Assembly (NCBI GenBank): GCA_963763955.1 | Contig: CAVXQP010000006.1 | Coordinates: forward strand, 36,565-100,564 | Direction: 5' to 3' | DNA from: DASUPK01 sp963763955 | GTDB lineage: Bacteria; Actinomycetota; Thermoleophilia; Solirubrobacterales; 70-9 | DNA length: 64,000 nucleotides | Shown here: positions 51,927-58,610 of the stretch, one piece after another | Layout: every line of letters begins with the position of its first letter | Position numbering within the stretch: the stretch's first letter is position 1 | The notes under the pieces: model-generated | Seen by the model: only the letters and a program-made list of their open reading frames with translations | Databases searched by the model: none | Told to the model about the DNA's origin: nothing | Made by a program: the position numbers and the translations under genes

Positions 51927-53296
51927 CGCAGCGCCTCGACCAGCTCGCGGAAGCGATCGCCGCGCGCCTCGAAGTCCTTGAAGGCGTCGAAGCTGGCGCA
52001 GGCCGGGGAGAGCAGCACGACCTCGCCGGGCTCCGCGTCCGCCGCGGCCGACTCGAGAGCGCGCTCCAGCGTGCCCACCTCGGAGACCTCGACGCCGGCC
52101 TCGGCCGCGGGCGCCAGGGCGCTCGCCAGCTCGGCGGCGGCCTCCCCGATCAAATAGCAGGCAACGCAGCGCTCGCGCACCGCCGGGACGAGCGGCTCGA
52201 AGCTCTCCCCCTTGGGACGCCCGCCCGCGATCAGCCGGACGCCGCCGTCGAAGGCGTTGATCCCGGCCAGTGCCGACGCCACGTTGGTCGCCTTCGAGTC
52301 ATTGACGTAGAGCACCCCATTGCGCTCGCCGACCCGCTCGAGGCGGTGGCGAACCCCCTGGAAGGTGCGCAAGCCCTCGGCGACGGCGTCGCGCGGCAGA
52401 CCGGAGGCGAGTGCGGCGGCGGCCGCCGCCATGGCGTTCTCGACGTTGTGGGCTCCGAGCAGCTGCAGCTCGTCGGCGCGGAGGAGGGGCTCGTCCGCCG
52501 CGAAGATCACCCCGTCGCGCATGCTGAGCTCGCAGTCCGGGTCCGCCGCCTGCGATTCGCCCGGGCAGAAGCGGACCCGGCGCGCGCAGCCGCCGAGATC
52601 GCGGCCACGGAGCTCCGGCGTCTGGCCGTTGTAGACGGCGAAGTCGTCGTTGCCCTGATTGGCGAAGATCCGCAGCTTCGCCTCCAGGTACCGCTCGAGG
52701 GTCCCGTGACGGTCGAGGTGGTCAGGAGCCAGGTTGAGGAAGACCCCGCACTCCGGCCCGAAGTAGGAGGTGTCCTCGAGCTGGAAGCTGGACGCCTCGC
52801 AGGCCACCGTCGCGTCAGGGTCGATGGCGCCGACCAGCGAGGCGAGCGGCGTGCCGACGTTGCCGGCGACGGCGACCGGCTGCCCGGCGGTGCGGTAGAG
52901 GTGGCCGACCAGCTCGGTCGTCGTGGTCTTGCCGTTGGTGCCGGTCACGGCGCAGAAGGCGTTGGGAATCAGCCGCCAGGCGAGCTCGAGCTCACCGGTG
53001 ACCTCCAGGCCGCGCTCGCGGGCTGCACTCACCACCGGGGCGTCCTGGGGCACCCCCGGGCTCTTCACCACCGTTCGGGCACGATCGAGTTGCCGTGTTC
53101 CGTCCACGCCCAAGCTGATTTCGACGCCTGAGGCCTCCAGCCCTGCCGCCTCCTCAGGCGTGCCCGAGTCGACACCGAACACGGTCTCGCCGCGCTCGGC
53201 GAGCACGCCGGCGATGGCGGCGCCGGAGCGCGCCAGGCCCACCACCAGGAAGGGGCCATGGGGCAGCGGAGGACGGGGCTTTTCGCCCGGGTTCAC
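51923..53296 (-). CDS. murD: UDP-N-acetylmuramoylalanine--D-glutamate ligase
   Basis: MurD adds D-glutamate to UDP-MurNAc-L-Ala. The 457-residue ligase has FLVVGLARSGAAIAGVLAERG, VKSPGVPQDAP, AVTGTNGKTTTTELVGHL (P-loop), EASSFQLEDTSYFGPECGVFLNLAPDHLDRHG and YVNDSKATNVASALAGI. GTG 53296 is the start and its stop overlaps ftsW. It is the first gene of the division operon in this window. The expected upstream mraY and murF are absent; accessory DNA begins at once. Confidence 0.95.
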   Translation of the reverse strand: MNPGEKPRPPLPHGPFLVVGLARSGAAIAGVLAERGETVFGVDSGTPEEAAGLEASGVEISLGVDGTRQLDRARTVVKSPGVPQDAPVVSAARERGLEVTGELELAWRLIPNAFCAVTGTNGKTTTTELVGHLYRTAGQPVAVAGNVGTPLASLVGAIDPDATVACEASSFQLEDTSYFGPECGVFLNLAPDHLDRHGTLERYLEAKLRIFANQGNDDFAVYNGQTPELRGRDLGGCARRVRFCPGESQAADPDCELSMRDGVIFAADEPLLRADELQLLGAHNVENAMAAAAAALASGLPRDAVAEGLRTFQGVRHRLERVGERNGVLYVNDSKATNVASALAGINAFDGGVRLIAGGRPKGESFEPLVPAVRERCVACYLIGEAAAELASALAPAAEAGVEVSEVGTLERALESAAADAEPGEVVLLSPACASFDAFKDFEARGDRFRELVEALR

Positions 53297-53398
53297 ATAA
53301 TCACCATGAGTTGATTTCGGGGCGCCGCTGCAAACCCCTTGTGGGAGCCAAATCCCGCTCTGCTATGCGGAATGCGGCCCCTCTTGACGTCGGCGGGT

Positions 53399-53428
53399 TT
53401 GACAAAGTGGACGAAAATTGAAATAGAT
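53399..53428 (+). promoter_or_regulatory. candidate promoter for the small Cys/His gene
   Basis: A perfect -35 hexamer TTGACA (53399-53404) is followed after 17 bases by an A/T-rich segment AATAGAT (53422-53428) that could serve as a weak -10. The ribosome-binding site AAAGGAG (53446-53452) and the ATG of the 58-residue gene (53464) follow on the same strand. Confidence 0.4.
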
Positions 53429-53463
53429 GCGCGCTCCGGGAAGGGAAAGGAGTCTTCTTCTTG

Positions 53464-53640
53464 ATGGGTGAGCCAGAGCAGAGTCGAGAGACAAGCAGGA
53501 CTTGCTCGATCGCGGGTTGCCAACGCGAGGTACTCGACCGTGGCTGGTGCAAACGTCACCTCGCCAACTGGCGGCGGACCGGTGACCCAAGAAAGTTGCT
53601 GGTGCACTGGAATCCACCGGCACGAACCCGAGGGGGTTAG
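53464..53640 (+). CDS. 58-residue Cys/His zinc-finger-like protein
   Basis: This short gene begins ATG 53464 (MGEPEQSRETSRT), 11 bases after AAAGGAG. It contains CSIAGCQREVLDRGWCKRHL followed by ANWRRTGDP. The spacing C14-x4-C19-x9-C29-x2-H32 and the W-R-R-x-G-D-P end match a small zinc-binding module found in phage and actinobacterial HNH-type or stand-alone proteins (pattern C-x4-C-x9-C-x2-H-x3-W-R-x-x-G-D-P). No nuclease residues remain, so it may be a nucleic-acid-binding remnant or small regulator. It is the first accessory gene next to the division operon. Confidence 0.6.
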   Translation: MGEPEQSRETSRTCSIAGCQREVLDRGWCKRHLANWRRTGDPRKLLVHWNPPARTRGG

Positions 53641-53655
53641 GGGAGGCCCGAGGCG

Positions 53656-53721
53656 GGCCTGGGACCCACAGGAATCGCGGTGACCCCAGACGGCAGGCGC
53701 GTCTACGTGGCCAACTTCAGC
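53656..53721 (+). pseudogene. YVTN-type beta-propeller fragment
   Basis: The frame reads GLGPTGIAVTPDGRRVYVAN followed by FS, one blade of a YVTN/40-residue beta-propeller repeat. No further blades flank it: the sequence before is the Cys/His gene and the sequence after runs into the insertion-sequence boundary. It is a small remnant of a deleted surface protein gene. Confidence 0.5.
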
Positions 53722-53793
53722 TGCCGCCTCAGGACCGACCGCGGTTTTGGTGGCAAGCCCGTCGGTCCTCACCAGCAAGGATCAGTAGCGCTT

Positions 53794-54974
53794 TGCATGG
53801 AATGTCATGAGGGTCCCGCTCCTCTGAACTGAAAAGGGGCCTCCGCCGCGCTCACTAGAACCGCGGTTGCCACTGCCGTTCCAGCGAGGAGAGGAGACCC
53901 GGCATGAACTATGTCGGAATCGATTGGGCCTACGGGCGCGCTGCCTGGTGCGCGATGGGCGAGACGGGCACGATCGCCGGCGAGGGGATGATCGCGGCCG
54001 AGGAGAGCGGGCTCGCCCGGCTGGTCTTGGAGCTCGGCACCGAGGTCGAGGCCTGCGTGGAGATGATGAGCGGCGCGGTCTGGGTCAGGGACCGGCTGCA
54101 GGCGGCCGGCTGGCAGGTGAAGGTCGCCCACGCCCGCAAGGTCCGCGACGTCGCCCCGCTCGCCTGCAAGACCGACCGAGTCGACGCCCGGGTGCTGGCT
54201 GAGCTCTGCCGCCGAGACCTGGTCCCCGAGCTCTGGGTGCCCTCGATCGAGGACCGCGCCCTGCGCGAGCGCCTGCGGCGGCGCATGCACCTGGTGAAGA
54301 CCCGGACCGCGGCGCGCAACCGGATCTTCGGCCTGCTCACCCAGTTCGGGCTGCGGGTCTCCTACCGGCGGCTTAGAAGGCCCGACGCGATGGAGCTCCT
54401 GGAGGGCCGCGGGGTGCCGGAGGTCTGGCGGGCCTCGATCGCCGAGCTGATCGAGCTGGCGGAGGAGATGGACCGCCGGATCATCCCCCTCGACCGCGAG
54501 CTTCGGCGCCTGGCGAGACGGGATGAGCGGGCAAGGCTGCTCGGGACGATGCCCGGGATCGGGCCGCTGCTCGGCCTCACCTTCGCCGCCGAGATCGGTG
54601 AGGTCTCTCGGTTTCGATCCCCGGGCAAGCTGATCGGCTATGCCGGGCTGGCGCCGAGGGTGAGCCAGTCGGGAGAGCGCTCGGCGACCGGCGCCCTCTC
54701 CAAGGCCGGCTCGAGGACGCTTCGCTGGGCGGCGGTCGAGGCGGCGAATCAGGCCTGGCGCCCCTCCAACCCCTGGCACGCCCACTACCTGCGGATCGCC
54801 GCCCGGCACGGCAAGAATCCGGCGAAGTCATCGGTCGCGCGGAAGCTCTTGATCGCCGCCTGGCACATGCTGAGCCGCGACGAGCCCTTCAAGCCTCCCG
54901 CCCCCGCGGTGGCGAGAACACTGCCCCGGCGAGCTCCTGCTGCTTTCTGACCGCCCGACGGTCCTGCATGGAAT
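53794..54974 (+). mobile_element. IS110-family insertion sequence 1 (approximate bounds)
   Basis: One transposase gene is bordered by non-coding ends. The 10-base word TGCATGGAAT occurs at 53794-53803 and again at 54965-54974, in the same orientation, and is used here as provisional limits. No terminal inverted repeats are evident, as in the IS110 group proper. The same word is the loop-side half of the hairpin repeat seen elsewhere in this accessory region. The right end could extend toward 55110, where AGAAAGCAGCGGT resembles that repeat again. Confidence 0.55.
53904..54950 (+). CDS. IS110-family transposase (DEDD recombinase), element 1
   Basis: The 348-residue transposase has the RuvC-like DEDD domain: D7 (VGIDWAYG), E53 (ACVEMMSG), D91 and D94 (KTDRVDARVLAEL). 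The C-terminal transposase_20 domain has MPGIGPLLGLTFAAEIGEV and LAPRVSQSGERSATG, including the catalytic serine near residue 256. ATG 53904 follows GAGGAGAGGAG. It appears intact. IS110 recombinases use an element-encoded bridge RNA; the non-coding ends here are short (about 100 bases left, uncertain right). Confidence 0.93.
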   Translation: MNYVGIDWAYGRAAWCAMGETGTIAGEGMIAAEESGLARLVLELGTEVEACVEMMSGAVWVRDRLQAAGWQVKVAHARKVRDVAPLACKTDRVDARVLAELCRRDLVPELWVPSIEDRALRERLRRRMHLVKTRTAARNRIFGLLTQFGLRVSYRRLRRPDAMELLEGRGVPEVWRASIAELIELAEEMDRRIIPLDRELRRLARRDERARLLGTMPGIGPLLGLTFAAEIGEVSRFRSPGKLIGYAGLAPRVSQSGERSATGALSKAGSRTLRWAAVEAANQAWRPSNPWHAHYLRIAARHGKNPAKSSVARKLLIAAWHMLSRDEPFKPPAPAVARTLPRRAPAAF

Positions 54975-55110
54975 TGAGCGGCCGAGGCAGCTCCAGGAAC
55001 GATCTGCGCCCCGAGCGCCGAAAGAGAAATGAGCCCAACTCATCCACCAGCTGGGAGCGGCACGAGCAAACCGCCAACCCCGGGACGCTCTCCCCCTTGA
55101 CATCCGAGCG
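54975..55110. other. gap between IS110 element 1 and methyltransferase-like gene
   Basis: No gene is visible. The stretch contains a small palindrome ATGAG-CCCAA-CTCAT (55028-55042), a TTGACA hexamer (about 55097) and, overlapping the next gene, AGAAAGCAGCGGT, which resembles the accessory-region repeat. It may be the right end of element 1. Confidence 0.3.
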
Positions 55111-56064
55111 GTGTTCAAAGAGAAAGCAGCGGTCGGTCATTTGTATCGTTGCCCCGGCTTGTCAAAGTGGCGAAGCGAGGTCTCCGGAACCCCAGGCTGC
55201 GGCGGCGGCGCCGAACGCGGTGCGCTCACCTGGATCGACTCTCAGGCCAACGCGGATCGTGAATACCGCTCGCGGGTCCCGGGCACGACTCCACACTTCC
55301 GCGTCGGCGACATTGAGTTCCGTTGTGGATTCGAGGGGTCCCGCAGTCGGTTCTTCTCGATCGAGAAGGATCCCGGCCGGATCAAGGGGTATCTCGAGAT
55401 GGTCGAACGCTTCAAGGGTGAGAACTTCGTCGAGTTGGGGATCGCCTCCGGCGGGAGCGCCGCGCTGACGGCGCTCGTAGCTCCACCGCGCAAGCTCGTC
55501 GCCGTTGACCTGAAGTCCAACCGCGTTGAAGCCCTCGATGAGCTGATCGCGGAGCGCGGCCTCCGCGAACGCGTCCTCCTGCACTACGGCGTTGACCAGG
55601 CAGACCGCGAGCGACTGGCATCGATTCTTGACGACGAGTTCGGCGACGAGCCGCTGGGACTCGTCATCGACGACGCCTCGCATCGTCTCGAGGCGACGCG
55701 TGCTTCGTTCGAGACGCTCTTTCCACGGCTGCGACCCGGGGGGCTATTCGTGATCGAGGACTGGAACGCCGAGCATCTCCTCGGGAGGGCCATCGCGGTG
55801 GCCCTGGCTGATCCGAGCCCGGAGCTGAAGGCGGAGTTCGATCGCGATGAGCTAACCGGCTTCAACCCGCCGCTCACCCGCCTCGTCATCGAGCTGGTCC
55901 TAGCCCAGGCGGAGTCTGATGAGTTCGTGCGGGCGGTGCAGCTCGATAGCAAGTGGGCTCGGATCTACAGGGGAAGCGGCGAGCTCGATCCGTCCCGGTT
56001 TCGGGTCGCTGACCTGATCATGAGTGGCTTTGGGGTTTTGCTTTTGGCCGCACTCGCGAAATAG
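55111..56064 (+). CDS. class I SAM-dependent methyltransferase-like / CmcI-like protein, start uncertain
   Basis: The recognisable domain runs from about FRVGDIEFRCGFEGSRSRFF to the end. ENFVELGIASGGSAALTAL is a Rossmann motif I variant, LVAVDLKSNRVEALDELIAERG is motif post-I, and PLGLVIDDASHRLEATRASFETLFPRLRPGG resembles CmcI-type or capsule-associated methyltransferases (IDDASH). The product is unknown. The frame opens with GTG 55111, but the first 50 residues look non-coding; a later start (for instance the TTG at 55141 or beyond) is likely. The stop is directly followed by a TCGCTTTGGAC repeat, into which element 2 is inserted. Confidence 0.65.
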   Translation: MFKEKAAVGHLYRCPGLSKWRSEVSGTPGCGGGAERGALTWIDSQANADREYRSRVPGTTPHFRVGDIEFRCGFEGSRSRFFSIEKDPGRIKGYLEMVERFKGENFVELGIASGGSAALTALVAPPRKLVAVDLKSNRVEALDELIAERGLRERVLLHYGVDQADRERLASILDDEFGDEPLGLVIDDASHRLEATRASFETLFPRLRPGGLFVIEDWNAEHLLGRAIAVALADPSPELKAEFDRDELTGFNPPLTRLVIELVLAQAESDEFVRAVQLDSKWARIYRGSGELDPSRFRVADLIMSGFGVLLLAALAK

Positions 56065-56075
56065 TCGCTTTGGAC
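56062..56075 (+). repeat. cassette-boundary repeat (3' type), interrupted by IS element 2
   Basis: TAGTCGCTTTGGAC starts with the stop codon of the methyltransferase-like gene and matches the first 14 bases of the consensus TAGCCGCTTTGGACGARAAG found at 57825, 58557 and 59725. The remainder (GACGAAAAGC) reappears at 57351 beyond the insertion sequence. Confidence 0.6.
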
Positions 56076-56149
56076 TGCCATGAAGAAGGGCCTCCCGGTG
56101 AGACGCTTTCGGCGCTCACCAACAACGCTCACCAAGGAGGCCCGCCCAA

Positions 56150-57190
56150 ATGTTGCACGCCGGACTCGATCTCAGTCGAAAGCGCCTCGACGTCTGCCTG
56201 CTCTCCGACCAGGGCGAACTGATTGAAGAGCTCGCCGCCTTCCCTGACGCGGGCGGTCTGAAGAGCCTCGCCCAGCGAGTCGAGGCAGCAGGCGAGCCGG
56301 TGCGGGGGGTGATCGAGTCGATGACCGGCGCCCGCTTCGTCCACGACACCCTCGAGCGATACGGCTGGGAGGTGGAGATCGCCGACGCCCAGAAGGTCAA
56401 GGGCCTGGCGCCGCTGGCGGTGAAGACCGACCGGATCGACGCCCGGGTGCTGGCGGTGCTCTCCCAGCGAGACCTGGTGCCGGCGATCTGGCTACCCGAC
56501 CCGAGGGTGCGCCGCGAGCGCGAGCTCGCCCGCTTTCGCCTCCATCTGATCAAACATCGATCGCAGCTCAAGAACCGGATCCACTCGGCGCTGATGAGCT
56601 TCGGGCGCCCCTGCCCGGTCAGCGATCTCTTCGGAGTCGCGGGCAGAGAGATATTGGGGCGCCTTGAGATCCCCGAGCCCTGGCGGGGGAACATCGACGC
56701 CAGCCTGCTCTTGATCGACCAGCTCGAGGCCCAGGTCGCCGAGATCAACGCGAAGCTCAGATCAAGCGGCGCCGATCATCCCTACGTGCCGAAGCTCCTG
56801 ACGGTGCCGGGGGTGGGCTGGGTGCTCGCCTTCACGATCGCCGCCGAGATCGGCGACATCAGCCGCTTCGAGACCGCCACCAAGCTGACCGGCTACACCG
56901 GCCTCTGCCCCAGGGTGGTGCAGTCGGGCGAGTCCGACCGGCGAGGGCCGCTTTCCAAGCAGGGGCCCCGCTATCTGCGCTGGGCGCTGCTCGAGGCGAC
57001 CATGCACGCGCTCCGCCACCCCGCCTACTCGGAGCGCTACCAGCGAAACAAGCGCCGGCTGGGAAAGCAGCGCGGCGCCAAGGTCGCCCAGATCGACATC
57101 GCCCGGAAGCTGACGGTGGCGATCTGGCACATGCTCACCCACAACCAGTCATTCGCTCCGAGAGGCGCCGCTCTTCGCCTGGCGGCATAG
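56150..57190 (+). CDS. IS110-family transposase (IS1111 group), element 2
   Basis: The 346-residue transposase starts MLHAGLDLSRKRLDVCLL with D7. The other DEDD residues are E56 (VIESMTG) and D94/D97 (KTDRIDARVLAVL). The C-terminal domain has TVPGVGWVLAFTIAAEIGDI and CPRVVQSGESDRRGPLSKQG with the serine near residue 262. It appears intact. It is only distantly similar to the element 1 enzyme, so the two elements arrived independently. Confidence 0.93.
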   Translation: MLHAGLDLSRKRLDVCLLSDQGELIEELAAFPDAGGLKSLAQRVEAAGEPVRGVIESMTGARFVHDTLERYGWEVEIADAQKVKGLAPLAVKTDRIDARVLAVLSQRDLVPAIWLPDPRVRRERELARFRLHLIKHRSQLKNRIHSALMSFGRPCPVSDLFGVAGREILGRLEIPEPWRGNIDASLLLIDQLEAQVAEINAKLRSSGADHPYVPKLLTVPGVGWVLAFTIAAEIGDISRFETATKLTGYTGLCPRVVQSGESDRRGPLSKQGPRYLRWALLEATMHALRHPAYSERYQRNKRRLGKQRGAKVAQIDIARKLTVAIWHMLTHNQSFAPRGAALRLAA

Positions 57191-57334
57191 ACCGCCCTTT
57201 TGGACTTGCGCACCGGAGCGAACATCCAATCGACCTGGTCCTCCTTCGAGGAGGCGATAGAGACATGAGCCCCGCTCCAAACCCGCGATCAGCGAGAGGA
57301 CCCTGACCCAACTACCGACCGCTACTTGACAACC
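57191..57334 (+). ncRNA. candidate bridge RNA region of IS element 2
   Basis: This is the 144-base non-coding right end of the IS1111-type element, the position where bridge RNAs of this group are encoded. TTTGGACT at 57199-57206 is identical over 8 bases to the left insertion junction (CTTTGGACTGCC at 56068-56079), as expected of a target-recognising loop. CTCCTTCGAGGAG (57240-57252) forms a small hairpin. Structure and expression are not shown by sequence alone. Confidence 0.4.
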
Positions 57335-57350
57335 GGCCCTTCTTCATAGA

Positions 57351-57412
57351 GACGAAAAGCAGCGGTTCTGCTTTGCATGGAAAGCAGTGGTCAGTTCTCG
57401 CGATACTGCGCG
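57351..57412 (+). repeat. cassette-boundary repeat with CTGCTTTGCATGGAAAGCAG hairpin (57368-57387)
   Basis: GACGAAAAGCAGCGGTT completes the repeat split by element 2. It is followed by the hairpin CTGCTTTGCATGGAAAGCAG (7-bp stem CTGCTTT/AAAGCAG) and then GATACTGCGCGGGGG just before the SnoaL start. The GATACT segment looks like a -10 element. The same order of hairpin, GATACTG and GATGTCGGAGGA occurs on the minus strand at 59720 to 59664 and 60880 to 60822. Confidence 0.75.
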
Positions 57413-57416
57413 GGGG

Positions 57417-57827
57417 ATGTCGGAGGAAAACGTCGAGTTGGTGCGCCAAGCGTACGAGGCGTGGAACCGCGGCGATCTTCAGTGGATGCTGGACCACGTC
57501 GCTCCGGACTTCGAGTTCAGGACAACGCATCTCTTCCCCGACACCGAAGACGTCTACCGGAAGCGGGAGGGACTGAAGCGGTTCTGGAACACGTTCCATG
57601 GGCCGTGGGAGACCCTTCTGATCGAAATCGAGCGCATCGAGGCAATCGGCGACGACCGGGTACTCGCCCTCTTCCAGTTCCATGGCCGGGGCCGGGAGGG
57701 GCTCGAGGTGATGTTGGAGTACGCGCACCTATTCACGATCGAGAACGGGATGGTGGCTCTGATTGTCGGCTTCGCCAACTGGCAAGAAGCCCTCGAGGCC
57801 GCCGGGCTGGCAGGTACTCAGGAATAG
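57417..57827 (+). CDS. SnoaL-like NTF2-fold protein (complete)
   Basis: ATG 57417 gives a 136-residue protein MSEENVELVRQAYEAWNRGD with HVAPDFEF and GREGLKRFWNTFHGPWETL-type segments. It ends in FANWQEALEAAGLAGTQE-stop. This is the intact member of the family whose start and end fragments flank other genes here. SnoaL-like proteins form cone-shaped barrels that bind or transform small molecules; no activity can be assigned. Its stop codon is the first three bases of the repeat TAGCCGCTTTGGACGAGAAG. Confidence 0.85.
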   Translation: MSEENVELVRQAYEAWNRGDLQWMLDHVAPDFEFRTTHLFPDTEDVYRKREGLKRFWNTFHGPWETLLIEIERIEAIGDDRVLALFQFHGRGREGLEVMLEYAHLFTIENGMVALIVGFANWQEALEAAGLAGTQE

Positions 57828-57845
57828 CCGCTTTGGACGAGAAGC
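57825..57845 (+). repeat. cassette-boundary repeat TAGCCGCTTTGGACGAGAAG
   Basis: The full consensus begins with the SnoaL stop codon and ends at the recombinase stop codon region (GCACTAG). It is in plus orientation, whereas the copies at 58557 and 59725 are in minus orientation, so the recombinase gene lies between two inverted copies. Confidence 0.75.
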
Positions 57846-57846
57846 A

Positions 57847-58526
57847 CTAGCGAGCCAGTGCCGCCGCGGCCGGGATCACCGGAGCGCGGCGGGTGCGGAC
57901 CGTCTCGATAATCTCGCCGCTATCGATCCCTTGCAGGTAGATCGATGTGACCCCGAGGTGGCATGTCCTAGCTGGCGCTGGATGACGTTAAGCGGGACGC
58001 CTTCTCTAGCCATCTCGACGGCGTGGGCGTGACGGAGCTGGTGTGGGGCGAAGCGGCGCCGTATTCCGGCCTGGGCCGCGGTGCGTCTGAGCGCAATTCG
58101 CACCTGTGAGCTAGACCAGGGCCCGCCACAGGTTGGCCCGTTGATCACGCAGAAGAGCGGTCCAACCGGCAAGGAGACGCGCGTCTCAAGCCAGGGACGC
58201 AGCTGATCCCAAGCCCATTCATCCATGCCCACTTCCCTCCGGCGTCCGCCCTTACCCCGGCGGACAAGCACGGACCCTCGGCTGACTTCCAAGTCCGATT
58301 CCGCCAAGGCGAGCGCCTCCGAGATTCGAAGACCCGCTCGCCACAGCACGATGATCAGCCCCCGCAGGCGACTGCCGTACAAGTCAGTGCCCGCCTGCCT
58401 CATTACCGCAACGATCTCTTCCACCCGCGGCGGGTCGGCCGGGTAACGACGTCCCTTGTTCCCGGGTCGCCGTCGCCTGATGACCTTGTTCGCCGTGCCG
58501 GCGACGTGATCGGTGAGCTCGAGCAT
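57847..58526 (-). pseudogene. catalytic-domain-only tyrosine recombinase, frameshifted before the catalytic tyrosine
   Basis: ATG 58526 (MLELTDHVAGTANKVIRRRR) follows GGAGGAAGC. The protein has LIIVLWRAGLRISEALALAE (catalytic Arg), SVLVRRGKGGRRREVGMD (Lys), FAPHQLRHAHAVEMAREGVP (HxxR) and IQRQLGHA. Just after GHA, near 57957-57959, one base seems missing: the other frame continues LGVTSIYLQGIDSGEIIET with the tyrosine and ends at 57847. No N-terminal core-binding domain exists. Uncorrected, the protein would lack its nucleophile. It sits between inverted copies of the boundary repeat. Confidence 0.75.
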
Positions 58527-58556
58527 GCTTCCTCCGTGGTCGGGTACGGAGGAGAT

Positions 58557-58604
58557 GCTTTTCGTCCAAAGCGGCTACTCCGATAGCCCGGCGGCTTCGA
58601 GGGG
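58557..58604 (-). repeat. boundary repeat (minus) with SnoaL 3' end fragment
   Basis: On the minus strand this reads PLEAAGLSE-stop followed by CCGCTTTGGACGAAAAGC. It is the last ten codons of a SnoaL-like gene and the boundary repeat, located between the glycine-rich gene stop (58611) and the recombinase start. No SnoaL body precedes it. Confidence 0.7.
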
Positions 58605-58610
58605 GCTCTT

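Larger units (their letters stand above)
56076..57350 (+). mobile_element. IS1111-type insertion sequence 2 of the IS110 family
   Basis: The element carries perfect 13-base subterminal inverted repeats ATGAAGAAGGGCC (56080-56092) and GGCCCTTCTTCAT (57335-57347), a hallmark of the IS1111 group. It splits one copy of the cassette-boundary repeat: CTTTGGAC is on the left flank and GACGAAAAGC on the right, so GAC is shared. The single gene is the transposase. The right non-coding part is 144 bases and is where IS1111 bridge RNAs lie. Confidence 0.85.

Noticed and set aside
53293..53778. Minus-strand frame of about 160 codons upstream of murD
   Set aside because: No recognisable domain or credible start; it is antisense to the small Cys/His gene, which has a promoter, ribosome-binding site and motif.
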